Of a stretch of 64,000 bases of DNA, positions 8,778-16,155 are shown one piece after another. How positions within the stretch are numbered: position 1 is the stretch's first letter; each line of letters begins with the position of its first letter. Location of the stretch: contig DWXJ01000094.1 in the NCBI GenBank assembly GCA_019119285.1, forward strand, positions 11,677 through 75,676, written 5' to 3'. Source of the DNA: Merdimonas faecigallinarum. Its GTDB lineage: Bacteria > Bacillota > Clostridia > Lachnospirales > Lachnospiraceae. The position numbers and the translations under genes are program-made. Under the pieces are notes generated by a model. The model was not told the DNA's origin. It did not search any database and was given only the letters and a program-made list of their open reading frames with translations.

Positions 8778-10052
8778 ATGCGAAAGAAAGAGATGATTGC
8801 AATGCTGCTGGCGGGAGGACAGGGCAGCAGACTGGGCGTCCTCACGGCGAAGGTAGCAAAACCGGCCGTTGCATTCGGCGGAAAATACCGTATCATAGAT
8901 TTCCCTTTAAGTAACTGTATCAATTCCGGGATCGATACCGTGGGCGTTCTGACACAGTATCAGCCGCTGCGTCTGAATACACATATCGGTATCGGTATTT
9001 CCTGGGACCTGGACCGGAACTTCGGGGGAGTATCGATCCTGCCGCCTTATGAAAAGAGCAGCAACAGCGAATGGTACACCGGAACGGCAAATGCAATCTA
9101 TCAGAATCTGGATTATATTGAAACGTATCATCCGGATTATGTGCTGATCCTTTCAGGAGATCATATCTATAAGATGGATTATGAGATCATGCTGGATTAT
9201 CACAAAGAGCATAAGGCTGACGTCACGATTGCGGCCATGCCTGTGCCGATAGAAGAAGCCAGCCGTTTTGGAGTGGTAGTAGCAGGAGAAGCCGGACAGA
9301 TTTCGGAATTCCAGGAGAAGCCGCCGGAGCCAAAGAGCAACCTGGCGTCCATGGGAATCTATATTTTCAGCTGGCCGGTGTTAAAGGAAGCGCTGGTGGC
9401 GCTGAAGAATGAACCGGGATGTGATTTCGGAAAACATATCATTCCATACTGTCACGAGAAGGGGCAGAGATTATTTGCCTATGAATACAATGGCTACTGG
9501 AAGGACGTGGGGACTCTGGGTTCCTACTGGGAAGCGAATATGGAACTGATCGACATTGTTCCGGAATTTAACCTCTACGAGGAATACTGGAAGATCTACA
9601 CCAACAGCGGAATCCTGCCGCCTCAGTATATTTCCGGACAGGCCGTGATCGAGAGGAGTATTATCGGTAATGGTTCTGAGATTTACGGAGAAGTAAAGAA
9701 CTGCGTGATCGGATCCGGCGTTGTGATCGGAGAAGGAGCGGTGATCCGTGATTCCATCATTATGAAAGATACGGTAATCGGAAAGGGCTGTGTGATTGAT
9801 AAGGCGATCATTGCAGAAGATTGTGAGATCGGAGACAATGTCACCCTTGGCATTGGCAGCGACATTCCTAATAAGATGAAGCCGGCGATCTATTCCTTTG
9901 GTCTTGTGACCATCGGAGAGAATACGGTAGTGCCGTCCGGGGTACAGATCGGAAAGAACACCGCTTTAAGCGGAGTGACCGTAAAGGAAGATTATCCGAA
10001 CGGCGTACTGGAAAGCGGCGAGACTTTGATAAAGGCAGGTGAGCGTGTATGA
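8778..10052 (+). CDS. glgC: Glucose-1-phosphate adenylyltransferase, catalytic subunit
   Basis: Makes ADP-glucose from glucose 1-phosphate and ATP, the committed step of bacterial glycogen synthesis. The nucleotide-binding signature AGGQGSRLGVLTAKVAKPAV begins near residue 13, followed by GGKYRIIDFPLSNC; a left-handed beta-helix of hexapeptide repeats (VVIGEGAVIRDSII) fills the C-terminus. Length 424 residues, normal. The start follows a good site (aaaaggggtgatgac). The glgD gene overlaps the stop by 4 bp, so the two are translationally coupled and probably form a mixed tetramer. The phosphoglucomutase gene about 10 kb downstream could supply its substrate. Confidence 0.93.
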   Translation: MRKKEMIAMLLAGGQGSRLGVLTAKVAKPAVAFGGKYRIIDFPLSNCINSGIDTVGVLTQYQPLRLNTHIGIGISWDLDRNFGGVSILPPYEKSSNSEWYTGTANAIYQNLDYIETYHPDYVLILSGDHIYKMDYEIMLDYHKEHKADVTIAAMPVPIEEASRFGVVVAGEAGQISEFQEKPPEPKSNLASMGIYIFSWPVLKEALVALKNEPGCDFGKHIIPYCHEKGQRLFAYEYNGYWKDVGTLGSYWEANMELIDIVPEFNLYEEYWKIYTNSGILPPQYISGQAVIERSIIGNGSEIYGEVKNCVIGSGVVIGEGAVIRDSIIMKDTVIGKGCVIDKAIIAEDCEIGDNVTLGIGSDIPNKMKPAIYSFGLVTIGENTVVPSGVQIGKNTALSGVTVKEDYPNGVLESGETLIKAGERV

Positions 10053-11167
10053 AAGCGGTAGGAATCATACTGGCAGGCGGAAACAGCCACAGGATGCGGG
10101 AGCTGACCAGCAAGCGTGCGGTAGCGGCGATGCCCATCGCCGGCAGTTACCGGGCCATTGACTTTACATTAAGCAACATGAGTAATTCCCATATCCAGAA
10201 GGTGGCGGTGCTGACGCAGTACAATGCACGTTCTCTGAATGAGCATCTGAATTCATCGAAATGGTGGGACTTCGGAAGAAAGCAGGGAGGACTTTATGTC
10301 TTTACCCCGACGATCACGGCAGATAACGGCTACTGGTACCGGGGAACTGCAGATGCGATCTATCAGAATCTGGATTTCCTAAGAAGATGCCACGAGCCTT
10401 ATGTGATCCTTACATCCGGGGATGCGGTGTACAAGATGGATTACAATAAGGTGCTGGAATACCATATCGCAAAAAAGGCAGACATTACCGTAGTCTGCAA
10501 GGAGCTGGAGGACAGTGAGGACGCCAGCCGTTTCGGAACGATCAAGATGGATGATTCCATGAGGGTCACCGAATTTGAAGAGAAGCCCATGGTGGCGAAT
10601 TCCCGCACGATCTCGACCGGGATCTATATCGTCAGAAGACGTCTTCTGATCGACCTGATCGAGCACTGTGCAGAGGAAGACAGGTATGATTTTGTAACCG
10701 ATATCCTGATCAGATACAAGAATCTGAAAAAGATATATGGTTATAAAATAAAAGATTACTGGAGCAACATATCAACGGTAGATGCGTACTATCGGACAAA
10801 CATGGATTTTCTCAGACCTGAAGTCAGGGAATATTTCTTCAAACAACGTCCGGAGATTTATTCCAAAGTCAGCGATCTGCCTCCCGCAAAATACAATCCG
10901 GGCTCTGTCGTAAAGAACAGCCTGGTGGCCAGCGGAAGCATCATCAATGGAACCGTGGAAAATTCGATTCTTTTCAAGAAAACATTTGTCGGGAATAATT
11001 GTGTGATCAAGAATTCTATTATTCTAAATGACGTCTACCTTGGCGACAATACTTATATTGAGAATTGTATCGTCGAGAGCAGAGACACGATCAGAGCAAA
11101 CACACGCTATGTTGGGGAAAATGGTGTGAAGGTAGTTGTAGAAAGGAACGAGAGATACGCGCTGTAA
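10049..11167 (+). CDS. glgD: Glucose-1-phosphate adenylyltransferase, regulatory subunit GlgD
   Basis: Paralogue of GlgC that modulates the catalytic subunit in Firmicutes. It keeps the fold but has a degenerate signature: AGGNSHRMRELTSKRAVAAM replaces the canonical GGxGxRLxxLTxxRAKPAV, losing the Gly-Gly-Gln and the Lys-Pro expected for catalysis. The C-terminal half has hexapeptide repeats (SIINGTVENSILFKK). Length 372 residues, typical. It overlaps glgC by 4 bp. Confidence 0.9.
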   Translation: MKAVGIILAGGNSHRMRELTSKRAVAAMPIAGSYRAIDFTLSNMSNSHIQKVAVLTQYNARSLNEHLNSSKWWDFGRKQGGLYVFTPTITADNGYWYRGTADAIYQNLDFLRRCHEPYVILTSGDAVYKMDYNKVLEYHIAKKADITVVCKELEDSEDASRFGTIKMDDSMRVTEFEEKPMVANSRTISTGIYIVRRRLLIDLIEHCAEEDRYDFVTDILIRYKNLKKIYGYKIKDYWSNISTVDAYYRTNMDFLRPEVREYFFKQRPEIYSKVSDLPPAKYNPGSVVKNSLVASGSIINGTVENSILFKKTFVGNNCVIKNSIILNDVYLGDNTYIENCIVESRDTIRANTRYVGENGVKVVVERNERYAL

Positions 11168-11204
11168 GAAAAACCGCGGCGCGTAGAAGAAAGGGGCAGC
11201 AAGG

Positions 11205-11483
11205 ATGCAGATTACAGATGTACGAGTAAGAAAAGTAGCAAAAGAAGGGAAACTGAAAGCAGTGGTTTCCATCACCATGGATGAGGAGTTTGTGGTACAT
11301 GACATCAAGGTAATTGAAGGAGAGAAGGGACTTTTCATTGCCATGCCGAGCAAGAAGGCATTGGACGGTGAGTACCGGGACATTGCGCACCCGATTAATT
11401 CCGCGACAAGAGAGCGGATCCAGACCATGATCCTGGAGAAATACCAGGAGGCCATGGAAAACGACGACAGCGAAGAAGAATAG
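11205..11483 (+). CDS. spoVG: Septation/sporulation regulator SpoVG
   Basis: Small nucleic-acid-binding regulator conserved in Firmicutes, linked to asymmetric septation, virulence and RNA regulation. The N-terminus MQITDVRVRKV is diagnostic, as are ALDGEYRDIAHPIN and an acidic tail ending in NDDSEEE. Length 92 residues, normal. It starts 37 bp after glgD with a site in gaaaggggcagcaagg and ends at a strong intrinsic terminator, so it may be transcribed both with glgCD and alone. Confidence 0.95.
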   Translation: MQITDVRVRKVAKEGKLKAVVSITMDEEFVVHDIKVIEGEKGLFIAMPSKKALDGEYRDIAHPINSATRERIQTMILEKYQEAMENDDSEEE

Positions 11484-11496
11484 ACACCAGGGGGAT

Positions 11497-11535
11497 AAAA
11501 GCGGCGGTTCCTGTAAAAAGGGCCGCCGCTTTTTT
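11497..11535 (+). terminator. Intrinsic terminator after spoVG
   Basis: Arms aaaagcggcgg and ccgccgctttt enclose a short loop and are followed by a T run. Typical rho-independent terminator. Confidence 0.88.
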
Positions 11536-11559
11536 GGTAGAATGATAAAATGGGGACGA

Positions 11560-11605
11560 TAAAATGGGGACGGGGGATTTTCAAAAATCCCCCGTCCCCA
11601 TTTTA
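11560..11605. repeat. Palindrome family, copy 1
   Basis: The 34-nt core 11566-11599 has arms GGGGACGGGGGATTT and AAATCCCCCGTCCCC around loop TCAA. The core is extended by the complementary pair TAAAAT / ATTTTA. The left side carries an extra direct copy of GATAAAATGGGGAC (11544-11557 and 11558-11571). It sits between the spoVG terminator and the next gene. Confidence 0.9.
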
Positions 11606-11694
11606 ACGCTGTGCCATATGAAAGCGAAGTGAATATCGACGACGACGTGTGCATATATATCAGTGACAGGACTTGCAATGGAAAAGGGGCGTAT

Positions 11695-12042
11695 ATGATG
11701 AAAAAGGCGGACGAGTCGGAAAAGCGCAGACAGAGACTTTTGGAAGAAACGCGGGCGCTGTACAGTGACAGAAGAAATGTGCCGGAGTATCGGGGGCTGT
11801 ACCGGAATCTGCCGGCGGTCCATCCGAGATACGGCGCGTCTTACCGGGAATTGTACGGGCAGGATGACGCAGGCGGGCAAAGGGGAACATTTGGGATCCG
11901 TCTGCTTTTGTGCTGCTTTTTGTTTACATTTTTTGTTACGCTGGACCGGCAGGAGATAGAGATCTTCGAGGTGGACAGCGGCCAGATTGAGGAGGCGGTT
12001 TCGCAGGATATCGACATCGGGGAATTTATACCGGAGAAATAA
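11695..12042 (+). CDS. Small single-pass membrane protein, function unknown
   Basis: I do not recognise this protein. From the ATG at 11695 (a second ATG follows at once) it has about 115 residues: a basic, charged N-terminal half with KADESEKRRQRLLEETRALY and a Tyr/Arg-rich stretch (YRGLYRNLPAVHPRYGASYR), one hydrophobic segment FGIRLLLCCFLFTFFVTL near residue 70-87, and an acidic C-terminal tail ending IDIGEFIPEK. The charge pattern suggests the N-terminus is cytoplasmic. A GTG at 11611 would add 28 residues but lacks a ribosome site and lies against the palindrome; aaaggggcg precedes the chosen ATG. Whether it works with the exporter downstream is unknown. Confidence 0.6.
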   Translation: MMKKADESEKRRQRLLEETRALYSDRRNVPEYRGLYRNLPAVHPRYGASYRELYGQDDAGGQRGTFGIRLLLCCFLFTFFVTLDRQEIEIFEVDSGQIEEAVSQDIDIGEFIPEK

Positions 12043-12107
12043 TGCGGGGAAGTGGGGAAAGGGAAGGGACGCCCGGATTGTGCATTTTTTAACTTTTCGA
12101 AAAAGCA

Positions 12108-12136
12108 TTGCATTTTTTTCGGTTATTTTCTACAAT
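12108..12136 (+). promoter_or_regulatory. Promoter of the thrE-like gene
   Basis: TTGCAT, 17-nt spacer, TACAAT, placed about 70 bp before the start codon. Two direct copies of ACGTAATTTAAGGGA follow immediately. Confidence 0.6.
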
Positions 12137-12145
12137 GAGGACTAT

Positions 12146-12178
12146 ACGTAATTTAAGGGATTAACGTAATTTAAGGGA
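12146..12178. repeat. Direct repeat in the leader of the thrE-like gene
   Basis: The 15-mer ACGTAATTTAAGGGA occurs at 12146-12160 and 12164-12178, 18 bp apart, just downstream of the -10 element. The position would suit an operator or a leader element; nothing further can be said. Confidence 0.7.
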
Positions 12179-12204
12179 CAGGAAAATAACTGGAGGAATG
12201 GAAG

Positions 12205-13437
12205 ATGGATTACAAGCGGATTTTGGAAGGTATTCTGGATATCGGCGAGGGCATGCTGTGCAGCGGCGCAGAGAATTTCCGGCTGGACGATACGTTGTAC
12301 CGGATGTGTAAGAGCTACGGATTTGTCCGGTATGATGTATTTGCGATTCCCAGCAATATCCAGATCACAGTGGAAACGCCGGAGGGAGAGATCCTGACAC
12401 AGATCCGGCATATTGAGTCTACCGGGATCAACTATGACCGGCTGGATTATCTGAACAATCTGGCGAGATATGTCTGTGCAAATACACCGGATGCGGAAGA
12501 ACTCCATGAAAAATATCTGGAAGTGATGAGCCGGAAGGAACCGTCAAAGCTGGTAACGTACCTGGCCGGGATCATGGGCGGAACAGGATTTGCCGTGTTT
12601 TTTGGCTGCGGGCTCCTGGACGGCATCGTTGCGGTTCTGGTATCGGCTCTGATTGTATTTGTCGGGAACTGGCTTGGGAAAAGAGAGAGCAACCTTTTGA
12701 TCTACAACCTGATCCTGGCGTTTGTCGCAGAAGTGGTGATCATCGGCATGTCACTTTTGGGGATCGGTACTCATCCGGACCGGATCATGATCGGAATCGT
12801 CATGCTGTTGATCAGTGCGCTCAGTACGACGAACGGTATCCGGGAAATCCTGCAGAGGGATTTTATCTCCGGACTTATTAATATTATGAATTCTATCCTT
12901 GGCGCGGCAGGCATTGCTTTTGGGATCGCCATTGCCATGTGGTTTCTTGGCGGCGGACACTCCGATGGATTTACCCTGAACCAGAATCCGGTGATCCAGC
13001 TGATCTCCTGTACCATTGCCTGCGTGGGATTCGCACTGTGGTTTAAGATTAAAGGCGTGCAGGTGCTGTATTCCGGAGTCGGTGCGTTTTTTACCTGGCT
13101 GATCTATATGATCGTATTTGCTGTCTGGCCCAGCAACTTCGGCGCCACGATGGCAGGGGCGGTTTTTGTGGCAGCGTATGCATTTATCATGTCCCGGATT
13201 AATAAGGCGCCGGCAACGATATTCCTGACCGCATCGGCCTTTCCGCTGATCCCCGGACCGAATCTGTATTACATGATGTACGGCTGGGTGAGCGCGGACC
13301 AGGCAATGGCCCGCAGCGAAACAGGCATATTACTGGAAACCTGCCTTGCGATTGCACTGGGATTTCTGATCGTGGACGTAGTGTCCAGATGCATCCTGTA
13401 TGCAAAAAAACAGGAAATCCATATGGGAAAGCGTTAG
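12205..13437 (+). CDS. Threonine/serine exporter family protein (ThrE-like)
   Basis: Integral membrane protein of the ThrE family, proposed to export threonine and serine by proton exchange. A soluble N-terminal domain of about 110 residues (GEGMLCSGAENFRLDDTLYR, with the conserved SGAE and RxxDT pattern) precedes about ten hydrophobic segments. Both halves, often separate genes in Firmicutes, are fused here: the DUF1212-like part with SALSTTNGIREILQRD and the DUF3815-like part with PLIPGPNLYYMMYGW. At 410 residues this fits the fused form. The start follows tggaggaatggaag. The substrate is inferred from the family. Confidence 0.83.
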   Translation: MDYKRILEGILDIGEGMLCSGAENFRLDDTLYRMCKSYGFVRYDVFAIPSNIQITVETPEGEILTQIRHIESTGINYDRLDYLNNLARYVCANTPDAEELHEKYLEVMSRKEPSKLVTYLAGIMGGTGFAVFFGCGLLDGIVAVLVSALIVFVGNWLGKRESNLLIYNLILAFVAEVVIIGMSLLGIGTHPDRIMIGIVMLLISALSTTNGIREILQRDFISGLINIMNSILGAAGIAFGIAIAMWFLGGGHSDGFTLNQNPVIQLISCTIACVGFALWFKIKGVQVLYSGVGAFFTWLIYMIVFAVWPSNFGATMAGAVFVAAYAFIMSRINKAPATIFLTASAFPLIPGPNLYYMMYGWVSADQAMARSETGILLETCLAIALGFLIVDVVSRCILYAKKQEIHMGKR

Positions 13438-14186
13438 AGCCTCTGCCCATGACCATTGAAGCTGTCAAGCTCAAAGGTCATGGGTTTTTTTGTTTTAGGA
13501 TGAAGGAAAGAAAGCTTGTAGGCGCACAGGCAGATCTGCTGCCAGGCATCCGTTTTCCCCATATTCCCCTGGGATTGTGGATTATATTTCGTGTCACCGA
13601 TGATGGGACAGCCGATATTTGCCAGTTGTACACGGATCTGGTGGTGCCGGCCGGTGAAAATGTGGATAAGTAGGTTGGCGGCTTCGGATGGGGACGGGGG
13701 ATTTTTAGAAATCCCCCGTCCCCATCCGAAGCTGTCGTCGACGACCTGATATTCCAGACGGGCCAGCTTTGCTCCGGGAGTGTCGGGGCTGCAGATTCTG
13801 GAGGTGTTGCTGCGTGCATCTTTGCACATGTAATTTTCCAGTACGCCGGAATTTTGCGGCGGCTTTTTTGCTGTGAGCGCCCGATAGTATTTCCCAAAAG
13901 ACTGGGAATCGGATGCCTGCAGCTGACGGTTTAATTCCCTGGCGGCAGCGGGGGTTTTTGCGAAAACCAGGATTCCGCTGACTGGCTGGTCCAGCCGGTG
14001 AATGACTGCCAGATAAGGTTCGCCTGCGGGACGGCCTGTATACAGGTGTTTTTTGAGCAGCCGCACCATATCCGGCGCGGCCAGAGACCGGGACTGGGTC
14101 GCGATTCCCGGCGGTTTGACGCAGACGATGATTTGCGGATCTTCATATAATATATTTATGGAGATGTTGTTTGGTGTATGGCTCAT
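13434..14186 (-). CDS. RluA-family RNA pseudouridine synthase with an in-frame palindrome insertion
   Basis: Converts uridine to pseudouridine in rRNA or tRNA. The catalytic motif is AVIHRLDQPVSGILVFAKT near residue 65, and the conserved C-terminal motif is FTGRHHQIRVQLANIGCPI. Between them, where relatives have a short loop after the LEYQVV strand, the protein carries FGWGRGISKNPPSPS, which is the translation of a palindrome-family repeat. The frame is open on both sides, so the gene can still make a full protein with a loop of about 12-15 extra residues. Length 250 residues. The start follows ggaggatagc on the minus strand. The stop overlaps the end of the convergent thrE-like gene by 4 bp. 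Exact target RNA unknown. Confidence 0.88.
   Translation of the reverse strand: MSHTPNNISINILYEDPQIIVCVKPPGIATQSRSLAAPDMVRLLKKHLYTGRPAGEPYLAVIHRLDQPVSGILVFAKTPAAARELNRQLQASDSQSFGKYYRALTAKKPPQNSGVLENYMCKDARSNTSRICSPDTPGAKLARLEYQVVDDSFGWGRGISKNPPSPSEAANLLIHIFTGRHHQIRVQLANIGCPIIGDTKYNPQSQGNMGKTDAWQQICLCAYKLSFLHPKTKKPMTFELDSFNGHGQRL
13681..13732. repeat. Palindrome family, copy 2 (inside the RluA-type gene)
   Basis: Core 13690-13723 (34 nt, loop TTAG) with the complementary flanks GCTTCGGAT / ATCCGAAGC, 9 bp each. It is the only copy of the six inside a recognisable coding sequence, and it keeps the frame. Confidence 0.92.
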
Positions 14187-14302
14187 GCTATCCTCCGGTC
14201 ACGGTAAGGTGATTTGGCTTTTTCCGTGCTTATTTATGTTCTATTTAAACACAGGCCGATAGAATATGCAAATTTTCAGTACATTTTACAGGGCAATGAA
14301 CC

Positions 14303-14331
14303 TTGACAAATGTGGAGGGATGGATTAGAAT
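14303..14331 (+). promoter_or_regulatory. Promoter of the T-box-proS transcript
   Basis: TTGACA, exactly 17 nt, TAGAAT. Near-consensus sigma-A promoter about 7 bp before the expected 5' end of the leader. Confidence 0.75.
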
Positions 14332-14337
14332 TACGGT

Positions 14338-14590
14338 TAACTCAAGATTTTTATGGGCTGTGAAGAGGATTAGTACATGGAAACAGGCGCAGAGAGGGAG
14401 CCATTTGGTGTGAGGTTCCTGCCGGGAGTTTCGATGGAACCGGCCTTGGAGCTCCTGCATGAAAATGCAGCGTTCTGCCAGCGTTAATGGTAAATGAGCG
14501 AACTGCCGGATAAGGGCAGTTAACTAGGGTGGTACCGCCGAGCTTTTCGGTCCCTTTTTAGGGAGCGCGAAGATCGGTGTTTTTATTTGC
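14338..14590 (+). ncRNA. T-box leader controlling proS
   Basis: Transcript leader that senses uncharged tRNA and switches between antitermination and termination. Recognisable parts: the stem I start with the AGTA element (gattagtacatgg), the AGAGAG and GTGTGAG loop regions, the invariant T-box sequence AGGGTGGTACCGC at 14526-14538, and a terminator helix ending in gtgtttttattt. The stem I specifier region contains two proline codons, CCG at 14440-14442 and CCT at 14444-14446, in agreement with the prolyl-tRNA synthetase gene that follows; I cannot fix which one is read without folding it. The stretch from 14187 to 14302 before the promoter shows nothing else. Confidence 0.88.
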
Positions 14591-14662
14591 CGGGACAGCG
14601 CTTCTGAAACCATTATTCGGCGGGGAAGTCCCGCCTGTCAATGAAAAGGAGAGAAGAAAGTC

Positions 14663-16102
14663 ATGGCAAAGGAAAAATTAGTCAAAAACATCACACCTCG
14701 TGATGAAAATTTCGCACAGTGGTACACGGATGTAGTACGCGAGGCCAACTTGTGTGATTATTCCAGCGTTAAGGGATGTCTGAATTATCTTCCGAACGGA
14801 TATGCGATCTGGGAGCTGATCCAGGCAGATCTTGACAGACGTTTTAAAGAAACCGGCGTAGAAAATGTATACCTGCCGGTACTGATCCCGGAAAGCCTGC
14901 TGGAAAAAGAGGCGGATCATGTAGAAGGATTTGCGCCGGAGGTTGCGTGGGTCACACACGGAGGTATGGAGAGACTGCAGGAGAGAATGTGTATCCGTCC
15001 GACTTCTGAAACATTGTTCTGCGATCTGTGGGCAAAGACGGTCCGTTCTTACAGAGATCTTCCGAAGGTATGGAATCAGTGGAATTCCGTGCTCCGCTGG
15101 GAGAAGACCACAAGACCGTTCCTTCGTTCCAGAGAGTTCCTGTGGCAGGAAGGACATACGCTTCATGCAACTTATGAAGAAGCGGAAGCAAGAACGATCC
15201 AGATGTGGGAAGTTTATAAAGACTGTTACAGAGAGACCATGGCAATTCCGTTCGTAGCAGGAAGAAAGGCAGAAAATGAAAAGTTTGCCGGCGCGCAGGA
15301 TACGTACACGATCGAAGCGTTGATGCATGACGGAAAAGCACTGCAGTCCGCAACCAGCCATTTCTTTGGAAGCGGTTTCCCGGATGCATTTGGCATCAAG
15401 TATGTAGATAAGAACAATCAGCTGCAGAGCGCATATGAGACATCCTGGGGATGGTCCACCAGAAGTATCGGAGCGCTGATCATGGTACACGGCGATGATG
15501 ACGGCCTGGTGCTGCCGCCTCACGTAGCGCCGGTAGAATGCCGCATCATTCCGATCGCGCAGCATAAAGAAGGCGTGCTGGAAAAATCTTACGCACTTTA
15601 TGAGGAACTGAAAAAAGCAGGCTACAGAGTTAAAATTGACGATTCTGACAAGAGTACCGGCTGGAAATTCTCCGAGCAGGAGATCCTCGGAATCCCGACC
15701 CGTATCGAGATCGGACCGAAGGATCTGGAGAAAAACCAGGTAGTAGTGGTACGCCGTGATAACCGCGAGAAGATCGTAGTTTCCTTAGATGAAATCGCTG
15801 TAAAACTGCGCGAGATCCTGGAGCAGGAGCAGCAGGATATGTACGACAGAGCAAATCAGTTCCTGCAGAATCATATAGATACTGCGGTAACCATGGACGA
15901 AATGGTTGAGAAATTCAAAGAGAACCGTGGTTTCGTAAAAGCATGCTGGTGCGGAGATCCGGAGTGTGAAGGCGAAGTGAAATATGCTACCGGAGGAGCT
16001 GCGACCCGCTGCCTGATCGAGGACGAAGAAATGATCTCTGATAAATGTATCTGGTGTGGAAAACCCGCCAAACACATGGTATATTGGGGAAAATCTTACT
16101 AA
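14663..16102 (+). CDS. proS: Prolyl-tRNA synthetase, short archaeal/eukaryal type
   Basis: Class II synthetase that charges tRNA(Pro). It begins MAKEKLVKNITPRDENFAQW, has class II motif 2 around WNQWNSVLRWEKTTRPFLRSR region (residues about 135-155), HTLHATYEEAEA, and lacks the insertion domain of the long bacterial form. The C-terminal zinc-type domain is present with CWCGDPECEG and CIWCGKPA, ending in the tyrosine typical of this type. Length 479 residues, normal for ProS type 3. Controlled by the T-box leader upstream. A palindrome repeat begins 5 bp after the stop codon. Confidence 0.95.
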   Translation: MAKEKLVKNITPRDENFAQWYTDVVREANLCDYSSVKGCLNYLPNGYAIWELIQADLDRRFKETGVENVYLPVLIPESLLEKEADHVEGFAPEVAWVTHGGMERLQERMCIRPTSETLFCDLWAKTVRSYRDLPKVWNQWNSVLRWEKTTRPFLRSREFLWQEGHTLHATYEEAEARTIQMWEVYKDCYRETMAIPFVAGRKAENEKFAGAQDTYTIEALMHDGKALQSATSHFFGSGFPDAFGIKYVDKNNQLQSAYETSWGWSTRSIGALIMVHGDDDGLVLPPHVAPVECRIIPIAQHKEGVLEKSYALYEELKKAGYRVKIDDSDKSTGWKFSEQEILGIPTRIEIGPKDLEKNQVVVVRRDNREKIVVSLDEIAVKLREILEQEQQDMYDRANQFLQNHIDTAVTMDEMVEKFKENRGFVKACWCGDPECEGEVKYATGGAATRCLIEDEEMISDKCIWCGKPAKHMVYWGKSY

Positions 16103-16106
16103 AAAA

Positions 16107-16154
16107 TTGATTGGGGGACGGGGGATTTCTGAAAATCCCCCGTCCCCCAATCAA
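16107..16154. repeat. Palindrome family, copy 3 (left of the transposase gene)
   Basis: Core 16114-16147 (34 nt, loop CTGA) with the complementary flanks TTGATTG / CAATCAA. It begins 5 bp after the proS stop and could act as a 3' hairpin. It ends 2 bp before the left 17-bp inverted repeat of the transposase unit. Confidence 0.92.
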
Positions 16155-16155
16155 A

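Noticed and set aside
11611..11694. GTG start extending the small membrane protein upstream
   Set aside because: It lacks a ribosome site and begins directly at the palindrome flank; the ATG at 11695 has a good site.
13434..14186. RluA-type gene considered a pseudogene because of the palindrome insertion
   Set aside because: The frame is intact through both catalytic motifs and the end of the protein.
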